This document shows, in pieces, positions 45,611-56,740 of a stretch of 64,000 bases of DNA. Origin of the DNA: Lumbricus terrestris (Eukaryota > Annelida > Clitellata > Crassiclitellata > Lumbricidae); assembly GCA_949752735.1 (NCBI GenBank), contig OX457036.1:89781687-89845686 (forward strand), read 5' to 3'. The notes beneath the pieces were generated by a model. It made no database searches. It was not told where the DNA came from and saw nothing but the letters and a program-made list of their open reading frames with translations. Numbering within the stretch: position 1 is the first letter of the stretch; the number at the start of each line of letters is the position of its first letter. The translations under genes were made by a program, and so were the position numbers.

Positions 45611-45722
45611 GTATGTGCACTTTTTATAGCGCCCCTTTAGGCTCTCTACTCAGAGGCACTCCCGACTACAGCGCGGACACTGCTGCGGAGTTTCACGCCG
45701 GAGCGCTGAGCAATTTCGGGTT
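45611..45722 (-). mobile_element. Truncated SINE copy
   Basis: GTATGTGCACTTTTTATAGCG through CTCAGAGGCACTCCCGACTA and GAGTTTCACGCCGGAGCGCT matches the 3' half of the SINE at 47963-48180. The tRNA-like promoter half is missing. Confidence 0.7.
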
Positions 45723-45816
45723 GTTCGATGATCATTTTTGATCGAATTTTGACTTACATGGATAGACTCTATGGGTGAATGAATTTATATAGGGACCCAC
45801 ATAGGCCTATTGATGG

Positions 45817-45818
<2 letters not shown>

Positions 45819-45879
<61 letters not shown>
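45819..45879. repeat. (AT)n microsatellite
   Basis: Uninterrupted TA repeat of about 58 bp, followed by GGATGGAT repeats. A shorter TA tract lies at 45474-45493. Confidence 0.95.
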
Positions 45880-45881
<2 letters not shown>

Positions 45882-46609
45882 TGGATGGATGGATGGATGA
45901 ATGCATCAATTTGCATTTAGCTGGTTGTATAAATGGATGCATTATGACTTAATATGTATGCCCCACAAGGGCCCACATGCATAATTTCATATAGATTGGT
46001 GAATGCATGTCTGCATTAGGTAGCCTACGTGCATGGGTTACATATCCGTTCTTGTACTTATACCTATGAAGACATCAAAGGAACCAGAATAGCCTACTTC
46101 AAGTACTTCAATTAAGTACGAGTCTGTAGACTGTGTAATAATTATATCAACGTATGTTTGTATAGGCTCTATGCTCTATGCTCTTAGGAGTAGTCAATAT
46201 CCAGTCATCGTTACTGCATTGTCTGGAGCGCCCACTTTATCAACATCTCAAATACGGTGTAGGCCTCCCTTTTTCTGCATGTAAAACTGTGTTAGCATAG
46301 TCACTCTCTTGAACCATTCGGTGTATATGGGAGTTCCAGTTGAGAATGAATTCAAACTGAAGCGTTTAAGTGCTCAGGAAACCACGCCGCACAGAGTCAA
46401 CGAGTGAAGTCTGCGTGACTTTCATAATATCGCAAGCGAACAACGTCGTCAATCAAGGAGTCAACAAAATGATGCGCGCTGCAGTGACGTGTTTTGAAAT
46501 TCTGATGCAGCGTTTGTTTGATATTATGTGCATTCGACAAGAGTATAATTCAAGCTCACGTCAGGGCTGACGGTGAACGCAAAGAGCACTAGCATCATGG
46601 GCGCTGGCA

Positions 46610-46655
46610 CATAGGGGCAAGGGGGCACTTGCCCCCTGAAAAATTGACCCCTATG
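46610..46655. repeat. 46-nt hairpin with G-run/C-run stem
   Basis: CATAGGGG and CCCCTATG close an inner GGGGGCA-CT-TGCCCCC stem. This resembles the G-run/C-run structures just inside the hAT-type ends at 16487 and 37192, so it may be a lone transposon end. Confidence 0.6.
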
Positions 46656-46659
46656 TTTT

Positions 46660-47953
46660 TAACTACTACTTTTGGGGTTTTAACCAAATTTCTTTGCATT
46701 AATGCACCAATGATACGAATGATACAGACAGTGAAAGTCAGAAGAAATCTACGGCGGCATATACTTTATTGGGCGACAATATATACTATATATATATACA
46801 TTAGTCTACTGTATATATATATAATCGGTATTGTTGGTACATGCCTATATATACATATATAATATAGGCCTATGTATGTGAGAATAACGAGGATGATTTA
46901 AGTCTGCCGAATCCTAAAATTCTACCAATTTGACCATTGAATGATTTAATTCATTGTCATTTTATGCTATTTTCTGTGCAGTAAGTCAGTGATGAAATAA
47001 AGATTTGATAAGTAGCTTTATTGTGTGCTATAGACCAATAAAATCAAAGTCAACTTGGACAGCAGCTGCTGTTGCACGGCATCGACCTGCTGAAGTCGAC
47101 ACGCAATAAACGCATATACTGTATACATGGCTATTGAATCGATCAGAAGCTTTCAAACTGTCTGCAAGCATGCAGATCTTTACTATTGTCATTGTTGTTA
47201 TCGTTGTGACAGCTCGTGCATTGCCTTGAGCTTCAGAGCAGCGCTGTAGAAAGTTGGTGTTACTTTTACGATAACCATATAATTTTATTATTATTGCACA
47301 TTTTACACGTTTGAGGTAAGTAATCAGAATCTGATGTAGGAATTAATCGAAGTTAGAGTCACACGTCGGGAGGTTTAGAATGTAATACATGGCAATACGG
47401 TAACATATTCCTACACCTTAACCATCTGAGCGGACCCTCAAACTCTTATTCCCTGCGTTGCAAGCAGTGGCCTAACGCACCAACTGATAGATCTAATTAA
47501 TTTTAAAAGCCTTTTGTAGATTGTAATTACTAAGATCAAAATTAAACGTTATATTGTTAATATATAATCTATATATATATATATCAACTCGTGTTCTTAT
47601 AGACATATGAATAACAAGTAGGTCTTCTATGTAGGGCCTTTGTAGGCTTATCAACTCGTATTTTTCACTGATTAAAACTGATTTTGCTTTCTCTTTTCAA
47701 AGCTGGACTTCTTCTCTGCTGAACTTGTTGCGGCCTGTGAAGAACATGGTGAACGTTTCCTCAATGATATATAGCCTAATTATTGCGACGATGGAAAAGC
47801 GCATCAGGCAATTGGTATTCATCCACACTGCAGTGGCTGACAAAGTTGCTGGGCTCTGAAACAGCGAACATCAGACGCGGAGTGGAAAGGAAAACAAGCA
47901 GCGAAACACTTTTAAAACTAAGTTAAACTGAAGCAATTAAAGCAGCCATCATT
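46660..47953. other. No gene recognised
   Basis: AT-rich unassigned sequence with small TA tracts (46785-46825, 47570-47583). Confidence 0.4.
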
Positions 47954-47962
47954 AGTAAGTAA

Positions 47963-48180
47963 GTTTGCTTGTATGTGCACTTGCTATAGCGCCCCTTCAG
48001 GTTCGCTACTCAGAGGCGCTCCCGACTACAGAGCGGACACTGCATCGGAGTTTCACGCCGAGGCACTGAGCAATTGCGAGTGAAGGACTTGCCCAAGGTC
48101 CCTACGCAGCGACTTGAGGTGGATTCGATCCTGCAGCCCCTCGGCTGCAAGGCGACGAACATACCCACTACACCACCGCG
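47963..48180 (-). mobile_element. Full-length tRNA-derived SINE with target duplication
   Basis: In minus orientation it starts CGCGGTGGTGTAGTGGGTAT (box A at 48175-48164), has box B GGATCGAATCC (48131-48121), the body GGGACCTTGGGCAAGTCCTT and the tail GGGAGCGCCTCTGAGTAG to GGGGCGCTATAGCAAGTGC. AGTAAGTAA flanks both sides (47954-47962 and 48181-48189). It is the reference copy for the fragments elsewhere in the window. Confidence 0.85.
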
Positions 48181-48189
48181 AGTAAGTAA

Positions 48190-49470
48190 TCTTTATTTGG
48201 GTAGCACGACATTCCCTCTGGAGATTTGTGAATTAGCTGGTGCTTGCACTCAGTTTTATATTAGCACTATATAAATATAGAGCTTACTGCTCAGCCCAGC
48301 CTAAGAAAAAGTCAGAAACTTGAGGATGCCGCTGCTAACCCGATGTCAGGCATCGACAGTTTTAAACTTCTACAGTCCTGTATTACTTGATAGCTTGTGC
48401 TCGCTACGCATAGGGCCTACACTATATTACACATTGATACAATGCGACAACGTAAATTTAACAGATTCTTCATCAAACGTTCAGCAATAAATTGTACAGA
48501 AGAGAAACTTAAAACACTAATTTTAAAAAATTCCCATATCCTTAAAACGACATTTTAAACTGAATTTACTGAATGAACTGTTCCAATAGCGCTCCTTCAA
48601 CGGCCAACCTCTCTTTGCGTGCATCCCTCTTTCACTCTCTAGTCTATCAGTATCTTTCTCTGCCTCTCTCTGTCTTCCTCTCTTTTTTCTCTCTCTCGCT
48701 CTCAGGTCCCTCTCGCACGTCCAGCACTCGCCTTTCGCGCCCAAATCTACAATCCGTGCCAAGTGTTACACTCAGTCTTGAATACCAATTTGCTGAACAT
48801 TATGCACAATATTAAATTTAATTAACTCACACGTGACTTTTGTGTGTAGTAATTATGATGATATTAACCAAATTTCAATCAATTTCCAGCTGCTTGCGTC
48901 CTGGATTTACCGGTGCGTAGGCCTATGCCTATAGTCACCGGGAGATTGGCACCCACACCCAGTCATCACTGGGATTAGTATTAATTTTGAGAGCGCAAGG
49001 TCACCGGGGTTCATCCCTACTCCCATAAACAGATAGGCCTACATTGTATGCAGCCAGCGATGGCACGATAGTTGGGACTGAGACCGTCTTCCGTTAGTCC
49101 TCTCTGAATTTCGTCTTTTCAATGGCCTCTGACTAAGCTCTAATAATTCTAAACACCAGCCGCAGCAGCCGTCTGATTATCAACCTCCCACCCGTGCCTT
49201 TGTCTTAACCTCACATGCCTTGCCCACTGATTTTTGTTTTACGCGAGGCTCTGTGATAAAGGTAGTTCCCATGAACAATATATATTACGTGTGTATATAT
49301 AATTATACTATATATAGCTCTCTAAATTATGATAACAATAATTATAGATTTTAAGGAGTCCACGTGACTTTCAGACTTTCATGTTAATGCGAGAAATTTC
49401 CTAACGCCAATTGTACAGTGCAAGTCAAAAAATTGTATGGCCATAATTTCGTCATGTGATCGCTGAGAAT
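48190..49470. other. No gene recognised
   Basis: Unassigned sequence, including a CT-rich stretch at about 48640-48710. Short frames are without motif. Confidence 0.4.
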
Positions 49471-49480
49471 ACCTCGTGAC

Positions 49481-49534
49481 CTCGGATCGTATTATACCCA
49501 AGCTTCGTCGAATGTCTAGTCACGAGAATATATC
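49481..49534 (-). pseudogene. Decayed METTL24-like exon
   Basis: Reading in the phase of the intact 72-bp exon gives I-Y-S-R-D, a stop where Trp should be, TFDEAWV, a second stop where Lys should be, then Y-D-P. It aligns with [14 protein letters not shown] and FDP of the exon at 14103-14032, with about seven codons deleted (GCEVHSF). The AG acceptor and GT donor positions are still present. It belongs to a dead partial copy of the gene. Confidence 0.75.
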
Positions 49535-49584
49535 CTTAAAAGTTTAGAAACATCACATAGTCTAATGTATGCATAGGCGCCGAA

Positions 49585-50269
49585 TTGACCCAAAGAGTGT
49601 GAGCGCCCAAATGAATGTGGGAAAACGGCGCGTCGCCCAAAAATTTTTAGAATCTTTTTTGATTATGAGAGTTGTTGAAATTACCTCTGTTCATAGGCGC
49701 AGACGTGGCCCTGGTTTTAGGGGACGAACTCGCGGCCAAAGGATGATCGCCGAGGCGTACAGCGCCGAAAAGTGGAAGGGGTTTGGGGAGGGATTGCTCC
49801 TCCTCATTTTCGAATTTTTTATTGCCACACTACGATTGTAGCATCTTTGGCTGTCATTTAAAAATCTTCTCTTATAGAAAATGCAATCTGCGCCCTAGGC
49901 CGCATCCTTTTGAACTAACCAATAAAAACAATAAAAACTTCATAACACGGATGCTGTATAAAAACGTTTACTAGGCTTTATTCGCTGCTCCTTTGTGCTT
50001 GTTAACTGTCGCGTTATGTCGACCGGTTATTCTTTCAATAAAACGAATATTATTATTATTTTAACGATAGTGCTCATCGTAGTCGTGATTTAAGACCTGA
50101 AAAGCATCCTTGCCATTGTGTAAAAAAATAATTTCCACACCGTGCAATAGACCTAGTGACATTTTAAGCTGTTATCTCATCAAAATTTCCTATTATTTCA
50201 TTGCTTAAAGACTTCAATAAATGTTATTCGCAGCTGTTTAAAAAATTTGATCACTCTTTGGGTCAACAT
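49585..50269. mobile_element. Possible decayed element bounded by an inverted repeat
   Basis: TTGACCCAAAGAGTG near 49585-49599 is matched inverted by CACTCTTTGGGTCAA near 50254-50268. Between them, GGCGTACAGCGCCGAAAAGT and a TTTTAAGCTGTTATCTCATC stretch resemble parts of the hAT-type complex at 17620-17740. No target duplication was found. The LINE 3' end at 49884-50058 lies inside it. Confidence 0.4.
49884..50058 (+). mobile_element. LINE 3' end, copy A
   Basis: Nearly identical over about 175 bp to 55567-55740. It encodes NLRPRPHPFELTNKNNKN and RMLYKNVY, a C-terminal signature of CR1/L2-like LINE proteins, then a 3' UTR with AATAAA followed by (ATT)n. The 5' part is absent. Confidence 0.7.
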
Positions 50270-51410
50270 GTACTTCTCTTGGAATCCACACAGAAGAGAG
50301 CACAGTCTTCGTTAGCATGGGCATCTTGTAGCACTCTCCATTAATTAGACCAACAGGCTCAAATTTTACACAAGAAACCAAACAGTTCTGTCTACATTAG
50401 CCATTGGGCCTATTTAGTCTCAAAATAGGCGCTACGGAAATTATATAAAAGGTAATTCAATAAAATTAAAGTATTTCAAATCGAGTATAGGCTCATAAGG
50501 CACCTCTTGATGAACTGTCATTGGCCCACTCTTTGCGGCAGCGTTTATTTAAAGTTAGAAAGTGAAGAAGGGAAAAACTAAGCACACCAATAGCACACGA
50601 TGGGAACAGCAAGACGAGCAAGAATACGGACAAAAAGATGGAGACATTAAGACAATCAGAACATGAAAGAAGGCAAGAAGTGTCTGCAGTCGGCGATGGG
50701 TCGACTGTGGTATTCCCCAGGTGGGGGAGGGCAATTCAACAATCGACCATCAATGCCTCGGTCCTGTGTAATCCAATCTGTCCCACCCCGCGTCGCCCCT
50801 CCCGTATTTCCTGCGTCCGAGATTGGAGAGTACAGGCGCCTGCCATGTTTACCAGTTCGACTGTTTCAATCGCAATTTCTTTTTGTAGTGCTTCTGTCCT
50901 TGTTTGTAGTGTAACTTCTGCCGTGAATTGTAATGTTTCATTCTAATTTACTGTGTATCCGATGTGCGTATTTTGAACGTGCTACACAATACACACGCTG
51001 ACATTGCATTCTTCTTCAGGGTCCAGGGAGAAGTGCAGACCACATGACCATAATAAGACAGAACATCGATGAGGAGAAATCGATGTGAAAGACCCGCTAT
51101 GCAAGTCCATATACATTAATGGTAGGCCTAGTAGACCAATACAGTTGCACATACACAGTTGCCAGCTGATTGTTAACCTCAATGCTGACCACCAACGGAA
51201 TGATGCAAAGATTTTCGTTAATCACCGGCATACAAAGAAATAAACGGTGACAAAAGGTAATGACTTCTTTGGTGTCGCTTTTAAAGCAAAGTCTTCAGAG
51301 AATATCATCTGTCGAAATCCGGACTTCTATCTATCACTGGGTGAAATGCAGTTTCAGGCATTCTCTGAGTGGGGTTTTGAAGGGGCGCTATGTAAATTCT
51401 TGAAATGAAT
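50270..51410. other. No gene recognised
   Basis: Unassigned. A frame at 50638-50946 overlaps another at 50663-50914 on the same strand and neither has a recognisable motif. Confidence 0.4.
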
Positions 51411-51414
51411 GAAT

Positions 51415-51653
51415 GAATACATACATACATACATACATACATACATACATACATACATACATACATACATACATGCATACATACATACATACATACATAC
51501 ATACATACATACATACATACATACATACATACATACATACATACATACATACATGCATACATACATGCATACATACATACATACATACATACATACATAC
51601 ATACATGCATACATACATAGATACATACATACATAAATACATACATAAATGTA
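51415..51653. repeat. (ATAC)n microsatellite
   Basis: About 58 units of CATA with occasional GCAT interruptions. All reading frames on both strands stay open and give Tyr/Cys/Met or Tyr/Ile/His repeats, which are artefacts. Confidence 0.95.
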
Positions 51654-52195
51654 GCAGCAGCAATTATGATATTAACTGATGTGCATACATGCATCTGACG
51701 CTGCTTTCAACAGTTAAAAGCTTTCGATTGATTGTTGCACCGATGAATTAAACGTCTTTTGCATTTCTGTCGTCTTTACTTGAGACGTGATACAGTCTGC
51801 TCCAAAGTGCATCGTCGTCGTCTACTTGTATTTATATAGCGCTGACATTTGCACTTGCAGAGGCATGCATAATTTATTGGTGTTTAACGAAGCAAATAGT
51901 CGGCGGATGTTAGCATTGGGAACGGAGCAGAAAATATTGATGGAATGATCTTCTGTTGGTTTCACCTTCTAGAACTACTTTCATCGAAGATGCCATGAAG
52001 CCATATTTTCTATGTTTGTTTAGAATAATGGACTCTGCGATGTCACGCTCCTACATGTACACACACATCGTCGATATTGAGTGCACGATATTACTATTTG
52101 TCTGCATCGATTGAATCAACGGAGACAATTCCGTCGTTCTTTACTACATTGACAGCCAATCAGTTTCCACAATCGCCAGGTATTACAATCATTAG
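51654..52195. other. No gene recognised
   Basis: Unassigned. A short SINE-tail-like TATTTATATAGCGCTGACAT lies at about 51829-51850. Confidence 0.4.
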
Positions 52196-52202
52196 GTATA
52201 TT

Positions 52203-52780
52203 GGAGGAGGAGGAGGAGGAGGAGGAGGAGGAGGAGGAATAGGAGGGCGAGGAGGAAGAGGAGGAAGGGAGGAGGAGGAGGAGGAGGAGGAGGTGAGGAG
52301 GAGGTGAGGAGGAGGAGGAGGATGAGGAAGAGGAGTAGGAGGAGGAGGAAGAAGAAGAAGAAGAGGAAGAGGAAGAAGAAGAAAAAGAAGAGGAAGAAGA
52401 AGAAGAAGAGGAAGAGGGAAGAGGAAGAGCGAAGAGGAAGAAGAAAGAGGAAGAGGAAAAGAGGAAGAGGAAGAGGGAGAGGGAGAGGCAGAGGGAGAGG
52501 AAGAGGAAGAGGAAGGGGAAAAGGAAGAAGAGGAAGAGGGAGAGGGAGAGGGAGAGGGAGAGGGAGAGGGAGAGGGAGAGGGAGAGGGAGAGGGAGAGGG
52601 AGAGGGAGAGGGAGAGGGAGAGGGAGAGGGAGAGGGAGAGGGAGAGGGAGAGGGAGAGGGAGAGGGAGAGGGAGAGGGAGAGGAAGAGGAAGACGGAGAG
52701 GAAGAGGAAGAGGAAGAGGAAGAGGAAGAAGAAGAAAAAGAAGATGAAGAAGAGGAACAAGAGGAAGAACAACAGCTCTT
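52203..52780. repeat. (GAG/GAGAGG)n purine tract
   Basis: About 580 bp of purine: GGA/GAG repeats to about 52460, a long (GAGAGG)n core at about 52540-52680, then GAAGAG repeats. Frames reading Arg-Gly, Pro-Ser or Leu-Ser repeats are compositional. Confidence 0.95.
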
Positions 52781-53160
52781 TCTGAGTCCCTCTGGGAATA
52801 TGGTGACGATACGGAGTTTTATAAACACGATGTCTTTTAGTTGTTTACCGACAGTAGATTTGTCTAAACCGGGACCTCCTACTCTCTTTGCTCTGGTGTA
52901 GATTGGCATGCGACTCAATGAGCAGATTTGGGGGTTCCCTTTTGGGGGCCGCAATAGATCATGATTTCAAAATTCACAGATAACACACACAATTAATTTG
53001 AAAACATTCCAAGATCACGCATTTCTGGGTGTGTTCCGGATCCACTCCCTAGCCATAGATACGACCATGAACATGTAAAAGCCATAGAATAAGCTACCTT
53101 TAATAAGAATCATCTTGGCTCGAAATAACTATTCCTGGCGATTGAGTAGGCCTATATATC

Positions 53161-53502
53161 TTATTGCGTCGTAAGTAGAAGAGAGTTTACAAAGAACACT
53201 TCGTGGCAACATCTTTCTGGGATCCCTGGGGGCATGAGATGAGAGAATCGACCGCAACAGTTGTTGCGCTGAACGTTCTTGTACAACAGAAAGCCAAGGT
53301 CATCGCGCAGGCGCCTCACGTAGTCGTTGATCTCGGCAAAGTCTCTTGCCAACATATTACTACACTGTTTGAGCTTAGGAGTATGGAGTTCAATGTAGAG
53401 CTGTCTGACGTTCGACAGGCTGGTTGGGTCAGAGTAGATGACGTCACGCAGGAATGGCCACTCCGCACCTTCAGCGTCAATCTTCAGAGCATCTATGATG
53501 CG
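53161..53502 (-). CDS. METTL24-like last exon, isolated second copy
   Basis: The acceptor TTGTATGTGCAG precedes CGC ATC ATA at 53502, the same site as in the other copy. The 113-residue frame ends at TAA (53163-53161). It retains [27 protein letters not shown] and CCHEVFF. Differences from the 10955-11293 exon are mostly conservative and there is no stop or shift, which argues for constraint or recent duplication. No upstream exon is recognisable to 56.7 kb, so its gene is either long-introned beyond the window or truncated. Confidence 0.75.
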   Translation of the reverse strand, partial: RIIDALKIDAEGAEWPFLRDVIYSDPTSLSNVRQLYIELHTPKLKQCSNMLARDFAEINDYVRRLRDDLGFLLYKNVQRNNCCGRFSHLMPPGIPERCCHEVFFVNSLLLTTQ

Positions 53503-53609
53503 CTGCACATACAAGAGCGTTATTATTGTTAGGCCTACTTTTATATTATTATTTTCTATATTATTGTTGGAAATCAGGGTCATGGAGTTTAATTTTTTAT
53601 TTGAGTGAC

Positions 53610-53885
53610 CGTCCCCGTGTCTGCTTGGGTATCTGTGTCTACCGCTGGCCTGTGTCTACCGCTAGCCTACGGGGGCGTGGCCTAATTTCTACCGCTGGCC
53701 TGTGTCTACCGCTGGCCTGTGTCTACCGCTAGCCTACGGGGGCGTGGCCTAATGTCTACCGCTGGCCTGTGTCTACCGCTGGCCTGTGTCTACCGCTAGC
53801 CTACGGGGGCGTGGCCTAATGTCTACCGCTGGCCTGTGTCTACCGCTGGCCTGTGTCTACCGGTGGCCTGCATGGGCGTGGCCTC
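53610..53885. repeat. 67-bp tandem repeat (about 4 copies)
   Basis: GGGGGCGTGGCCTAAT recurs at about 53671, 53738 and 53805, separated by two or three TGTCTACCGCTGGCC subunits. The last copy is diverged (GCATGGGCGTGGCC). Confidence 0.9.
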
Positions 53886-54125
53886 GTGACACACAAATAC
53901 GTGTGCGCGCGCAGGCACTACAGTCGTCATCGAACAGTATAGTCACGTCAAGGAACACAGAGTCAGCGAGAAACAGTCATCGAAGTGCAGTCATCGAATC
54001 GCCGAGAAACAGTGGAAAGACGCGTCGGTCGGCTGTTGCGGGATCGAATCGCAGTGCAGTCAGCGGGCGATCGTCCGAAGGAAAACGCTTTGGAGAGCGC
54101 GACGACGATTTGACGACGCTGCCGA

Positions 54126-54640
54126 AATTAAGCGCCTGTCGACGAAAGGTTTGGAGACCTTTGCTGTGCAACGACGACGCCTGGGTTCGAAGCCCGACCC
54201 GTGACGGAAGGTCTGGTGATCTCCGCTGTGCAACGCCGACGATTTGGATTCGACACCGGTGCTGCTGACGTATTCGATTGGGAGTCCGACGCTGACGACG
54301 ACGAAAGGTTTGGAGACCTTTGCTGTGCAACGCCGACGATTTGGATTCGACACCGGTGCTGCTGACGTATTCGATTGGGAGTCCGACGCTGACGACGACG
54401 AAAGGTTTGGAGACCTTTGCTGTGCAACGCTGTCGACTGGGGTTCAATTCCTGACCCGCGGTCGTGCTCTTCTGGAATCCGACGCCTACAGACGACGGAA
54501 GGACTGGTGATCGTCGCTGTGCCACGACGAACAGGATTCAACGCCGGACCTGCCAACGCTTCCGACCGGGTGAGCGCAGTGGTTCAGTTCCTGACTTCGA
54601 CGACGCCGACTCGGGTTCGAAACCCGACCCGCTTCACAGA
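54126..54640. repeat. GC-rich tandem region with 97-bp duplication
   Basis: GATTTGGATTCGACACCGGT at 54241 recurs at 54338 with the whole 97-bp segment between. The phrase GGTTTGGAGACCTTTGCTGT (GTGCAACG) appears four times in varied form. Several GGGTTCGAA-CCCGACCC phrases mimic a tRNA T-arm but no cloverleaf can be formed. Its origin is unclear. Confidence 0.75.
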
Positions 54641-55468
54641 CTTTCTGCGTGCGCTGGCGAGGCAGCGGTGATCTACACGACGACGACTCGGCGTTCTGCA
54701 TTGACAATTGCTGTGAACAGTGGTGCAGTGGTTTCGGGACAGTGGCGCTACATGAATAGCTCCGAACATTGCTCCGAACTTGCTCCGAACTTGCTCCGAA
54801 CACTGGCGCTATAGAAGTTGGCTTTGCGAAGTTCTTCTTTGATTGTCGAATAAATGTGTTTCAAGCCTGACTGGCTAGTCGTCAATCTTCAGTTGACGCC
54901 GGACTACACTGAAGGACATCGCCTTGAGGACTAGGGTTTGGGGTTCGGTTCCTGGTGGTATTTGCCCAGCCCTGGTCGTCCGCTACATTATTATTATCAT
55001 TATTATTACACAATACTATATAACATAAGATTTTAGGTCTAAAAAGCCTTAAAAAATATCCTCAAGAGCACTAATGCCAATTTATTTCACGCCACCTTTG
55101 TCAAGAATTATAAACTCAAATAATAATAATATTGTCGTATTTATCGGTAGTTATTTATCTAGATGGTAAAGTAATAAACTATCTACCGTAAGAAGCTAGG
55201 TCAACCGGGTTATTTTTAGACGAGAGTAATGTGATACCGTAAACTACTGCGTATAGTAGGCTACAGTTTGCCAAGCAGAAACCTAATCTGTGAGAACCTG
55301 TCTGCTTTTCCAAAGTACACGTTCTTTATTGCCCGTTTGTTTGATAACTATTAAGCGCTCCAGCGAAGTTTGTAGCACAGCCAAGCGCCCATGCATGCTG
55401 CACCTTTCGTGTAATCCCGTGTCAGACGAGCTCAATTCCTCCCCTTAGACTCCCCAAAAGCAAATATT
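54641..55468. other. No gene recognised; possible retroelement edge
   Basis: 54760-54800 has three CTCCGAACTTG repeats, and 54835-54985 contains AATAAA and ends GTCCGCTACA before (TTA)n. This could be a decayed LTR or LINE 3' end. The rest is AT-rich and unassigned. Confidence 0.35.
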
Positions 55469-55740
55469 ATGGCTGGGACTGCTGATGCTGCCCTCTTCAA
55501 AGCTATAGTTAAAGACAAAGATCATGTTGTTCATAAATTTTTCTCTTTTAGACGTCCTGGTAAATACAATCTGCGCCCTAGGCCGCATCCATTTGAACTA
55601 ACCAATAAAAACAATAAAAACTCCATAACACGGATGCTATATAAAAACGTTTACCAGGCTTTATTCGCTGCTCCTTTGTGCTTGTTAACTGTCGCGTTAT
55701 GTCGACCGGTTATTCTTTCAATAAAACGAATATTATTATT
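55469..55740 (+). pseudogene. LINE C-terminal fragment and 3' end, copy B
   Basis: MAGTADAALFKAIVKDKDHV, KYNLRPRPHPFELTNKNNKN and RMLYKNVY resemble the last residues of CR1/L2-like LINE proteins (Ile...His-Val-Leu..., YNLRxRxH, RxLYKDxY). The 3' UTR with AATAAA and (ATT)n matches 49884-50058 over about 175 bp. The frame runs on past the expected terminus into UTR, so it is a relic. Confidence 0.65.
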
Positions 55741-56034
55741 AGTTTTCAGTGAATTGAAATTTCAGTATTTCGCTAGGCCCTATAATAGGTCTATTGAGTA
55801 TATCGCTGTAAAATATCAATACTGGTGCAATTCTGTAAAGAAGCTGATTTTCTTCATTTTTAACGACCTCCTTGCTATCTTGTATAAGTTACATATAACT
55901 GTGTGTAAGCGTGTGTGACTGAGTGTGTGTAGGTATGTGTGGGTTGTTGGTGTGGATATTGAAATGGGAAGGGGAACGAGTGGGGATGTACATTGAGGAA
56001 TTTGAAGTGTAAGAATGACTTTGCAGTTTGCTCC
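55741..56034. other. Upstream flank of the gypsy element, GT-rich
   Basis: Contains a GTGTGTAAGCGTGTGTG-like tract at about 55901-55945. The 5' LTR of the gypsy element may start in this stretch, but its boundary could not be set because no 3' LTR is in the window. Confidence 0.35.
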
Positions 56035-56043
56035 TATATAAGG
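56035..56043 (+). promoter_or_regulatory. Candidate TATA box of the gypsy element
   Basis: TATATAAGG at 56035-56043 is followed by GC-rich initiator-like sequence, about 700 bp before the gag-pol start. It is well placed for a promoter in a 5' LTR. The LTR itself is not proven. Confidence 0.45.
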
Positions 56044-56740
56044 CCCGGCACTCTCTGTTTGGACGCTCTCGATGTGTGGATGCTCTCGACGTTCGTCTAG
56101 TTGTCGTTGGAGTCCGGTATATTGCGGTACGATTCTTGAAGCCTCAGCATGATTGTCTGGAGGTATACGAGTCAACAGCGGGTTGCGCGGACACTGTAAG
56201 ACGCATCTCGTATTGATCGTGAATCGCATTCGTGAAGTCGTAATTGGAGATCGGAGCCCGGAAGCCAGGAAGGAAAGGAACTGCTTTCGTTAACGACGGA
56301 ATTCTGTGCGGAAATTCTGGATTCTGTGAGAGACGCTGTGGAAGGGATTTTTCATTCTTTAAAGAACGGGAGTCGGTTTCTACAAGAAAGGCTTGGAGAG
56401 GGAGAGAGGCGTTGGATTCTTGTTTACAAACGAACACCGCAGCTGCAACAGTTGAGTACTATAATATAGACCTAGAAATATACGAGGGGAAAAACCCTGC
56501 ATCATAAAAGTCCAATAATTGCTACCGCCGAGTTTCTTAGGCTAGATGTGTGTGGTTGAGTGAATGGAAATATTATAATTAGGTTGAAAGTGAAAGTAAA
56601 CTCAGTTTGATAATAATATTGTATCGGATAGGCCTAGCTTAAACTTTAAAGAGACATTGCTGTTATTCTAAACTGTTGTCATTTTGAAACTGCTTTACTA
56701 TTAATAAGAAAAAGTAGCGAAAGCTATATTAAAGCGTGCT

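Noticed and set aside
51305..51694. Met-Tyr-Val-Cys repeat proteins
   Set aside because: They are translations of (ATAC)n in several frames on both strands.
52116..52954. Ser/Pro/Leu-rich and Arg/Gly-rich frames up to 264 residues
   Set aside because: They are translations of the (GAGAGG)n purine tract on both strands.
53977..54814. Overlapping 80-180 residue frames on both strands, and tRNA-like GGTTCGAA-CCC phrases
   Set aside because: The region is a GC-rich tandem repeat; frames overlap in several phases and no tRNA cloverleaf can be drawn.
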